Positions 34,930 to 40,895 of a stretch of DNA of 40,895 bases are shown piece after piece. Each line of letters starts with the position of its first letter. Positions within the stretch are counted from its first letter, which is position 1. The notes below the pieces were generated by a model. It was given only the letters and a program-made list of their open reading frames with translations. It did no database searches and had not been told where the DNA came from. Source of the stretch: Magnetococcales bacterium (GTDB lineage: Bacteria > Pseudomonadota > Magnetococcia > Magnetococcales > JADFZT01); NCBI GenBank assembly GCA_015232395.1, contig JADFZT010000040.1, positions 1 through 40,895 on the forward strand, written 5' to 3'. Made by a program: the position numbers and the translations under genes.

Positions 34930-35447
34930 AAGAGATCATGGGGACTTTAAATTCAAGACCCGTACTGTTTTTTGCAACCCTGCTACTGGTGGCAACCCTA
35001 TCCGCCTGCGGCTATCGCTTTCCAGGAGAGGCCCCTGTTTCCGGCATCTCCGGGGTGCAGGTGGGAGGGGCCGGATCCGATTCAGCCCCCCTGCTTGCAC
35101 GGCAGTTAAAACGCAAACTGGAGCGACGCTTGCGCCTTTCAGCCACCCAGCCCGGGGATACGGAGGGCGCGATTTTGCATTTGAATCTGGAGATGCCGGA
35201 TCAATCGGTCATCGTTCAGGAGCAGTCGGGTCGAGCTGACCAGTATCGAGTCACTCTGAGAGCCCAACCCCGCCTCGCCTCTGAAAAAAAGTCGGGTAAA
35301 AACCACTTTCCGGTGGTGAGCGGTACGGCCACCTTCTATGACCTCAGTGCGGGCACCACCAGTCGCGCCGCCCAAATCCAAGCCCAGTCCGAAGCCCTCG
35401 ACCAGCTGGCCGATGCGGTGGTGGCGGTGGTTTCGGAAAACAACTGA
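34926..35447 (+). CDS. lptE: LPS-assembly lipoprotein LptE
   Basis: A 173-residue outer-membrane lipoprotein. A signal peptide ends in the lipobox LSAC-GYRF; the CGYRF start of the mature part is typical of LptE, which plugs LptD in the LPS export pore. The GTG at 34926 overlaps the leuS stop (GTGA); an ATG at 34938 (AAAGAG upstream) is the alternative and leaves the signal peptide intact. Sequence similarity in this family is low, so position between leuS and holA and the lipobox carry much of the call. Confidence 0.85.
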   Translation: MKEIMGTLNSRPVLFFATLLLVATLSACGYRFPGEAPVSGISGVQVGGAGSDSAPLLARQLKRKLERRLRLSATQPGDTEGAILHLNLEMPDQSVIVQEQSGRADQYRVTLRAQPRLASEKKSGKNHFPVVSGTATFYDLSAGTTSRAAQIQAQSEALDQLADAVVAVVSENN

Positions 35448-35845
35448 GCTTAGGATTCAACCGCCTGTCAAAGCTCGGCTTTTTTGAAAAACCCGTAACC
35501 GGATTGGATCATGATCAAAGCGGATTGGGTGATCAAAGAACGGGTTGGACAGTCAACAAGCAGATCGATGGATGTCAGGCAGGATCCCACCTTGAGGGAA
35601 AAGGTAAAATTAAAAAAACGCGCCGAGGGTACCGGGGATAGAGGGAGGGGATGGTCCCCCGACGCGGGGTGGAGGAGAGAGAAGACGAACCCAGTCAGGA
35701 ACGTGAATGGTGATCGTCACCACCCTATGCAGTCAGACAGGCCCCTCCCCCATTGGTTCCCATTCAATCTTGACGCTTCCGATATTTTTTTTGAGTTTGG
35801 TCAATTTCCCACCCGGAAAACGATCCGTTATTTCGTGAGCCATTC
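35448..35845. other. Gap between lptE and holA
   Basis: 398 bases. After a likely terminator near the start (35470-35485), there is an open frame of 112 codons (from 35511) with low-complexity charged composition and no family match; I do not consider it a gene. CCCCG-ACG-CGGGG at 35657-35669 is a compact G-C hairpin without a T run. A TTGACG at 35770-35775 could be a -35 for holA but has no clear -10. Confidence 0.4.
35470..35485 (+). terminator. Rho-independent terminator after lptE
   Basis: AAAGC-TCG-GCTTT followed by further T (six T in all), beginning 22 bases after the lptE stop. The stem is only 5 base pairs, so strength is moderate. Confidence 0.45.
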
Positions 35846-36892
35846 ATGAAACTGAAAAGTCAGGATCTTCTCTTTCGCCTCAAAAACGAAGCCCCACCCA
35901 TGGGGATATTGCTCTATGGCCAGGAGGCGGGCCTGGTGATGGAAAATGCTGGGGCCATTCGTCTCGCGGTGATGGGGGAGGATGAGGAAGAGGCGGAATT
36001 CGATGCGGAAACCTTTTATGCCGGAGACCTCAACGAAGAGCGTTTTCTCACCAGCTGCCAATCCCTCCCCTTCATGGCCAAGCGCCGTCTGGTCACCATC
36101 CGGGAAGCGGATCAACTCCCCCCCAAGGTGCGGGAAACGGTCCTGGCTTATCTTAAAAAACCCTCACCCACCACCGTATTGTTGATCACAGCGGGGCCCC
36201 TGGAAGCAGGAAATCCCCTACGAAAAAGGCTGGAATCCAACAAAAAAATGTGGTGCGTCCCCTTCTATCCCCTGGAAGGGGCGGCTCTCAACAACTGGCT
36301 GCGTGGCCGCCTGAAAGAAGCGGGCTTCCAGGTGGATCGGGACGCCCTGATGCATTTGGGGGAGCGCCTGGAAGGGGATACCCGGGTGGCGGGGCAGGAG
36401 TTGGAAAAGCTGGCACTTTTCATGGGTAAGGAGCGCTCCATCGGTCTGACTGATGTCATGGCGGTGGTGGGTGAGACCGCTAACGCAAGCCCTTTTGCCC
36501 TGGCCGCAGCGGTAACCGGAGGCCAAGGCAAGGAAGCCCTCACCATTTTGGACAAGCTGCTGGAATCAGGAGAGGAGCCCCTGATGCTGCTGGCCCTCAT
36601 CACCCGCCGAATCCGACAACTGGTCAAGGGGCGGGCGCTTTTGGATCAAGGGGTGCATCCGGACAAGGCAGCCCGGGAGCTGAAGATATTTTGGAAGGAA
36701 CAGAAGCCTTTTTTTGCCCAGTGTCGCACCCTGCCCGGAACGGCGGCTGCCAGTGCGCTTCTTTACTGTCTGGAGGCGGATGCCGGACTCAAGGGGGGCG
36801 GCCCCCCTGCCCGTCAAACGCTGGAACGGCTGGTCATTCGGATTGTGGCGCTGATTCCCGGGCGTCCCGAACCTTTCCGGCGCTCACTTTGA
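35846..36892 (+). CDS. holA: DNA polymerase III subunit delta
   Basis: A 348-residue protein of the usual HolA length, the clamp-loader wrench that opens the beta clamp. Family blocks visible are GILLYGQEAGLV near the start, RRLVTIREADQLP, and the C-terminal LMLLALITRRIRQLVK with the following collar-domain helices. It follows lptE, as in many proteobacteria, although here with a 398-base gap. The ribosome binding site is weak. Its 3' end overlaps the convergent MFS gene by 59 bases, which is unusual for a replication gene but leaves both reading frames intact. Confidence 0.92.
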   Translation: MKLKSQDLLFRLKNEAPPMGILLYGQEAGLVMENAGAIRLAVMGEDEEEAEFDAETFYAGDLNEERFLTSCQSLPFMAKRRLVTIREADQLPPKVRETVLAYLKKPSPTTVLLITAGPLEAGNPLRKRLESNKKMWCVPFYPLEGAALNNWLRGRLKEAGFQVDRDALMHLGERLEGDTRVAGQELEKLALFMGKERSIGLTDVMAVVGETANASPFALAAAVTGGQGKEALTILDKLLESGEEPLMLLALITRRIRQLVKGRALLDQGVHPDKAARELKIFWKEQKPFFAQCRTLPGTAAASALLYCLEADAGLKGGGPPARQTLERLVIRIVALIPGRPEPFRRSL

Positions 36893-38045
36893 GTAAAAGC
36901 CAGATACCGACAATTCCCAGAGCCACGCCAATAAACAGCTTCCCCTGGATGATCTCGTAGAGCAGCCCCCCCACCACCGGCCCGATCACCCGCCCCAGAG
37001 CGCTCATGGATTGAAAGAGCCCCATCATCACCCCCTGTTTTTCAGCGGTGGTGTTGAGGCTGACCAAACTCGAAAAGCCCGGATGGACCAACCCTGCTCC
37101 CAAAGCCACCAGGGCCAACCCCCCCAGGGTACCAACCCAGCCACCAATCAGGCCCAAGATACCCAATCCAGCTGAAACCAGCACCAACCCCATCCGTGCC
37201 GTGCGTTTTTCCCCTACCCGGGGAGCCAATCGCCGCACCAGCCCCCCCTGGGAGATCGCCATCATCACCCCCACATAGGCAAACACCCAACCGGTGGTGG
37301 CCATGGTCCAACCCATCAATTCCTGCCCCCACAGGGGAAGCGTCACCTCAAAGGCGGAAAAGAGGGTGATAAATCCCCCCATGAGAAAACAGACCGCAAG
37401 GGCTCCCGGATAGGCCCGGGCCTCGCGCCAGGGTTGCAGGGAGAGGGGGTGGTAGCGGGGAGCGGGTTTGCTGTTGGCAGCGGTTTGCAGATTTTTGGTT
37501 TCCGCCAAAAAGAAAATGGCCGCCAAGCCGTTCAGGCCGGTGATGGCAGCCGCCGCAAGGGGAGCGGCTTCCAGGCCATATTGGGAGAGCAGCCCGCCCA
37601 TCGCAGGCCCCAGCACAAAGCCCAAACTAAAGGCAGCCCCGATCAGCCCCATCGCTTGGGCGCGTTTTTCAGGGGGGGTGATGTCTGCCATGGCTGCTTG
37701 GGCTGCAGCAATGTTGGCCCCCATGATCCCTGCCACCCCCCGGGCGACAAAAAGCAGCCACAAAGAGCCTGCCATACCGTAAACAAGATAGGAGATGCAT
37801 GAGCCGAACAGGCCGACGATCAGCACCGGTCGCCGCCCCCATCTGTCGGAGATTCGCCCCCAGAAGGGCGCGAAAAGAAATTGCATTAAGGAGTAGATCG
37901 CCATCAACCAGCCGATCTGCCAGGGTGCGGCCAAAAACCGGGGGTCGGAAGCGTAGAGAGGCATGAGGGGCAGCACCATGCCGAACCCCAAAAGGTCCGC
38001 AAACACGGTGATGAAGATAATACCGGTGGAGGCTTTACGTCTCAT
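36834..38045 (-). CDS. MFS transporter, TetA-like drug/proton antiporter
   Basis: A 403-residue inner-membrane protein with about 12 hydrophobic helices. Motif A (FAPFWGRISDRWGRRPVL, between helices 2 and 3) and the motif-C-like GFVLGPAMGG in helix 5 place it in the drug:H+ antiporter group similar to TetA. The substrate is unknown. The ATG at 38045 has GAGG upstream; a TTG just before it is not needed. The gene ends inside the convergent holA gene. Confidence 0.85.
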   Translation of the reverse strand: MRRKASTGIIFITVFADLLGFGMVLPLMPLYASDPRFLAAPWQIGWLMAIYSLMQFLFAPFWGRISDRWGRRPVLIVGLFGSCISYLVYGMAGSLWLLFVARGVAGIMGANIAAAQAAMADITPPEKRAQAMGLIGAAFSLGFVLGPAMGGLLSQYGLEAAPLAAAAITGLNGLAAIFFLAETKNLQTAANSKPAPRYHPLSLQPWREARAYPGALAVCFLMGGFITLFSAFEVTLPLWGQELMGWTMATTGWVFAYVGVMMAISQGGLVRRLAPRVGEKRTARMGLVLVSAGLGILGLIGGWVGTLGGLALVALGAGLVHPGFSSLVSLNTTAEKQGVMMGLFQSMSALGRVIGPVVGGLLYEIIQGKLFIGVALGIVGIWLLLKVSAGKVRDARESAPQSE

Positions 38046-38097
38046 CAATTAAACCTCATCCCCCCCCGGGAATAAACAACTGGAAAATTCAGGAAAC

Positions 38098-38367
38098 TTA
38101 CAGACGCAGGAACCAGGCGGTCAGAACGGCCCCGGCATTAAAGATCAGCGGGACGGCAAAGGGACCTAGCTTGATACCCGCTGGCTGAAACTGAACGGCC
38201 CAGATCCAAGGAAGCGCCACCACGATGGAAGTGAGCAGTCCAGTCGTAGGCCCTACGTGGATAAAAACCGCCCAGGGCGCCACAGCCGTCGCCACATAGA
38301 TCGCCAGCAGCCCCACAGCCCAGAGGGTCAGGATGGTCAGGCTGATTTTTTGGGGAGGTGTGGTCAT
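38098..38367 (-). CDS. Small hypothetical membrane protein
   Basis: An 89-residue protein with about three hydrophobic helices (LTILTLWAVGLLAIYVATAVAPW, LLTSIVVALPWIWAV and the C-terminal LIFNAGAVLTAWFL). I recognise no family. The ATG at 38367 is chosen over a TTG at 38445; no good ribosome binding site is visible. It lies between nhaD's terminator and the MFS gene on the same strand, so it may have its own promoter. Confidence 0.55.
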   Translation of the reverse strand: MTTPPQKISLTILTLWAVGLLAIYVATAVAPWAVFIHVGPTTGLLTSIVVALPWIWAVQFQPAGIKLGPFAVPLIFNAGAVLTAWFLRL

Positions 38368-38469
38368 CGATTCGGGTTCAGATGTTGGTGGCAGCAGAAA
38401 AACATCCTTTGATTCACAAGCCCAGTCAAAACAGAAGCCCTTCAATCGACAAAAAAACTTTCAAAACAC

Positions 38470-38511
38470 AAAAAAAGGGGCGGCGGGTTTGCACCTCGCC
38501 GCCCCTTTTTA
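38470..38511 (-). terminator. Strong rho-independent terminator of nhaD
   Basis: On the minus strand a 9-base-pair G-C stem (GGGGCGGCG/CGCCGCCCC), extended by A/T pairs on both sides and a further GGT/ACC pair inside the loop, is followed by seven T. It starts 24 bases after the nhaD stop at 38534. Confidence 0.9.
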
Positions 38512-38533
38512 AGAGTCAAACAGTCAGCTCAGC

Positions 38534-39991
38534 TTAGGGAATGACAGCTGGGATGTTGTCAAAGTAGTCGCCGTTGACCAGGAAGTGGATCCAGATGCTG
38601 GCAGCATAGCCCAAGGCAATCGCGGGGGCCCATTTCAGGTGACCGAAGAAGGTGTACATGCCACGGGCTTGGCCCATGAGCGCCACACCAGCGGCGGAGC
38701 CGATGGAAAGCATGGAACCACCCACACCAGCGGTGAGGGTCACCAGCAACCACTGACCCATATCCATCTGGGGCCCCATGGTCAAAACGGCAAACATCAC
38801 CGGGATATTATCGACGATGGCCGACAGGAAACCCACCATGACATTGGCGTAGGTTGGACCCCAATCGATATACATCACCTTGGAAGTTACGGCCAGATAG
38901 CCGATAAAGCCCAAGCCACCCACGCAGATGATGACCCCATAGAAGAACATCAGGGTGTCCCATTCAGCCCGACCCACCTGCTTGAAGATATCGAAACCCA
39001 CATCGCCGATCTCCTGCTCCTGCTCGTAACGGCGGCGGCGATTGGGGTTGGAGCCCCTGTAGTCGCCGTAGGTCTTTTTGAGATAAAAACCAAACAGCTT
39101 GAGATAGGAGAGACCCAGCATCATACCCATCATCGGGGGCAGGTGCAGGAAGTTGTGGAAGCTGACAGCGGTAACGATGGTGGCAAGGAAGAGAAAGATG
39201 ATCCGGATACCGCCCCGTTTGATATGCACCACCTCAGTGCTGGCTTCGGGTTTTTCGTTGGGGATGGCAAAGTGCATGATCACCGCAGGCACCAGCCAGT
39301 TAACGGCGGAGGGGATGAAGAGGACAAAGAAGGTCTGGAAGGCCACGATCCCTTTTTGCCAGACCATCAGGGTGGTGATATCGCCGAAGGGGCTGAAAGC
39401 ACCACCAGCATTGGCAGCAATCACGATATTGATACAGGCCAAGCCGACAAATTTGGGATTGGAGCGACCCACGGCCAGCACCACGGCACACATCAGAAGA
39501 GCGGTGGTGAGGTTGTCGGCGATGGGGGAGATGAAGAAGGAGAGGACACCCGTCATCCAGAAGAGCTGACGATAGCCAAATCCCGAACGCACCAGCCAGG
39601 CGCGCAGTGACTCAAACACCAACCGCTCATCCATGGCGTTGATGTAGGTCATGGCCACCAGGAGGAACAGGAAAAGCTCGGCATACTCAAGGATGTTGTG
39701 CCGCACGGCCACTTCCGCCGCGTGGGGCATGCCGTGGCTGGCATAAACAGCGGCAATCATCGCCCAGATAATGCCCGCAGCCAGGAGCACCGGCTTCGAT
39801 TTTCTGAGGTGGGTAAACTCCTCGGCCATCACAAAGATGTAGGCCACAATAAAAATCAGCAGGGACAGGTAGCCGACAGCGCTATTGGTGAGGTCGATCA
39901 TCTCCCCACCACCACCTGACGCCCAAGCCGAACCCGGCAAACCGACGGCGAATGCCGCCAGGGCCAACAAAATGCTCCAAAACCTGGTCAA
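38534..39991 (-). CDS. nhaD: NhaD-type Na+/H+ antiporter
   Basis: A 485-residue membrane antiporter of the NhaD/ArsB (IT) superfamily with about 12-13 helices; blocks such as SFFISPIADNLTTALLM, NAGGAFSPFGDITTLMVW and SAIVDNIPVMFA are typical. It exports Na+ or Li+ in exchange for protons and is common in marine and haloalkaliphilic bacteria. No in-frame ATG exists near the beginning; a TTG at 39991 has GGAGAG six bases upstream and starts a clean signal-peptide-like helix (TRFWSILLALAAFAVG...AWA-SGG). A cleavable N-terminus is likely. A strong terminator follows, so it is monocistronic. Confidence 0.9.
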   Translation of the reverse strand: MTRFWSILLALAAFAVGLPGSAWASGGGGEMIDLTNSAVGYLSLLIFIVAYIFVMAEEFTHLRKSKPVLLAAGIIWAMIAAVYASHGMPHAAEVAVRHNILEYAELFLFLLVAMTYINAMDERLVFESLRAWLVRSGFGYRQLFWMTGVLSFFISPIADNLTTALLMCAVVLAVGRSNPKFVGLACINIVIAANAGGAFSPFGDITTLMVWQKGIVAFQTFFVLFIPSAVNWLVPAVIMHFAIPNEKPEASTEVVHIKRGGIRIIFLFLATIVTAVSFHNFLHLPPMMGMMLGLSYLKLFGFYLKKTYGDYRGSNPNRRRRYEQEQEIGDVGFDIFKQVGRAEWDTLMFFYGVIICVGGLGFIGYLAVTSKVMYIDWGPTYANVMVGFLSAIVDNIPVMFAVLTMGPQMDMGQWLLVTLTAGVGGSMLSIGSAAGVALMGQARGMYTFFGHLKWAPAIALGYAASIWIHFLVNGDYFDNIPAVIP

Positions 39992-40417
39992 CGTGATCTC
40001 TCCATTACCGTGAGATGTGAATCCCCATTCCCTCTCTCTCCAAAAAGCCGATATATATACGCAATTGGGAAGCTGCAAATTCGGCCATCCGGACCAAGAG
40101 CCCTCAGGGGAAAAAGTAGGTTACTATAGATGGAAATTTACAGGGCTGCAATGTCAACTTCACCAAGTGAAAATTCTCCTGCCCCACTTTAGCAGAAAAC
40201 CATTTTCAATAATGGTAAAATCAGCCAAGATTCCAATGAGATTCAACACTCATGAAGGGCTATTCAAAAGACTAAATACGATGAAAACTTGCGGATTGGT
40301 GGCTTTGGGTCTATGGTTCCCGGCTTCATAAGGCAAAGTCTCTCGGCTATGGGAGGCTGGGAACCACTTTTGAGAGGACCCGATTTGAGTCCCCTTCAGC
40401 ACTGAACGGAGGATGTC
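39992..40417. other. Leader and intergenic region upstream of nhaD
   Basis: 426 bases between nhaD and the stress-protein pseudogene. It holds the putative nhaD promoter (40050-40078). An imperfect hairpin at 40373-40395 (AGAGGAC with GTCCCCT) is near the pseudogene start. A frame of about 100 codons (40017-40331) shows no family and no ribosome binding site. No known riboswitch could be matched by eye. Confidence 0.4.
40050..40078 (-). promoter_or_regulatory. Putative nhaD promoter
   Basis: On the minus strand TTGCAG (40078-40073), a 17-base spacer, and TATATC (40055-40050, within a TATATATATC run). Predicted transcription begins about 50 bases before the TTG start, which supports that start. 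Confidence 0.35.
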
Positions 40418-40733
40418 GTGTCACAGCTAAACTGCAACAAGATTCTGATATCCGTCGATTTTTCACCCGATAGCCTGGTGATGATCCTCGCAGAAAACAG
40501 CCCCTCCTCACCAGCCGACAATCACAACATCAAGCTGAACACCTCTTTTTCCAGAGGCCAGCCAGCCAGTCAGATCCTTAATCATCGCCAGATAGACGAA
40601 AACCGATGTGATCGTCTTGGGTATTATGGATACCAGCGGCCAAACAGGACTCTCCCACACGTTCACAGGCTCCACAGCCTAGCGGGTGGTGCGACAGGCT
40701 GACATTCCAGCGTTAACACCTGAAAAACCTTAA
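40418..40733 (+). pseudogene. Decayed universal stress protein (UspA family)
   Basis: A GTG at 40418 with GGAGG five bases upstream begins NKILISVDFSPDS, the first strand and ATP-loop start of UspA proteins. The middle is much too short (about 30 residues before GQPASQ, where UspA has about 90), indicating a large deletion. After that point the family sequence continues in the +1 frame: IAR-stop-TKTDVIVLG, GQTGLSHTFTGSTA-stop-RVVRQADIPALT, ending at TAA 40731-40733. So the gene has a deletion, a frameshift and two in-frame stop codons, while the C-terminal phosphate-binding loop region is still recognisable. It is surely non-functional as an intact UspA. Confidence 0.8.
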
Positions 40734-40895
40734 AAAAAGAACCGGATACACCATTAACAAGCAGCCTGTTCACCGGGAACATTTTCGGGCCATCAACCTT
40801 TCACCGGGGTGGTTTTCTTCTGAGATCCAGTAATTTCTGTGGCCGTCGGCTTTCAGCTGATAGCGGCGACCACAGATGTTGGTGGCTGTTCAGAT

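Noticed and set aside
35511-35849. 112-codon open frame between lptE and holA
   Set aside because: Low-complexity charged protein, no family, no ribosome binding site, and it runs into the holA start.
40017-40331. About 100-codon frame upstream of nhaD
   Set aside because: No recognisable family and it covers the promoter region of nhaD.
40741-40895. Minus-strand frame near the right edge (NICGRRYQLKADGHRNYW...)
   Set aside because: Short, interrupted by stops on both sides and without a family I can name; possibly a gene remnant but not supported.

Overview
The window looks like a chromosomal segment of a Gram-negative bacterium, most likely a pseudomonadotal (proteobacterial) species. The evidence is a leuS-lptE-holA block, an LPS-assembly lipoprotein, a fused Aas-type acyltransferase, a class-E-like succinate dehydrogenase/fumarate reductase (sdhA-sdhB-sdhE), an NhaD sodium/proton antiporter and heavy c-di-GMP and oxygen-sensing content. 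The general style reminds me of Magnetococcales-like genomes, but that is an impression and not proven. G+C is mostly high (43 of 60 bases at 33421-33480), with AT-rich patches in two defence genes (43 of 120 bases at 301-420).

Layout. 1-122: start of a UDP-GlcNAc 2-epimerase-like gene running off the left edge. 156-5933: a defence island of two divergent cassettes: RloA/RloB (AbiL-like) on the minus strand, and a RecQ helicase-phosphoribosyltransferase fusion with a DprA-like protein on the plus strand. 6390-10635: an oxygen-sensor-like di-iron metallo-beta-lactamase protein, a GAF/HD-GYP phosphodiesterase and a family 2 glycosyltransferase. 10862-12962: a degenerate GGDEF membrane protein followed by an MntA/HepT toxin-antitoxin pair. 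13259-18560: a TetR regulator, a three-domain LplT-PlsC-acyl ligase and a Tat-lipoprotein amidohydrolase, in one overlapping operon. Two TGAAC-N3-GTTCA operators separate it from an Rpn-type nuclease gene. 19763-23440: a hemerythrin protein and a fatty acyl-AMP ligase/SGNH/acyl-carrier fusion. 23578-26264: an FHA protein and a PARIS-like ATPase plus DUF4435 pair. 26252-31998: sdhA-sdhB-sdhE-pabBC. 32317-36892: leuS, lptE, holA. 36834-39991: an MFS transporter, a small membrane protein and nhaD. 40418-40733: a decayed universal stress protein gene.

How the genes work together. Two unrelated ATPase/TOPRIM-like modules (RloAB and PARIS-like) and one helicase-PRTase/DprA module make this a multi-system anti-phage region mixed with core genes. 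The helicase + ComF-type PRTase + DprA combination repeats the logic of the competence proteins ComFA/ComFC/DprA and is the best candidate for an incompletely described system. Lipid genes form a second theme: a third perfect copy of the TetR-operator pattern lies inside the acyl-AMP ligase gene and may link the two lipid loci. Oxygen sensing (di-iron MBL protein, hemerythrin) and c-di-GMP turnover (HD-GYP, GGDEF) form a third theme. I saw no tRNA, rRNA, CRISPR array or insertion sequence.
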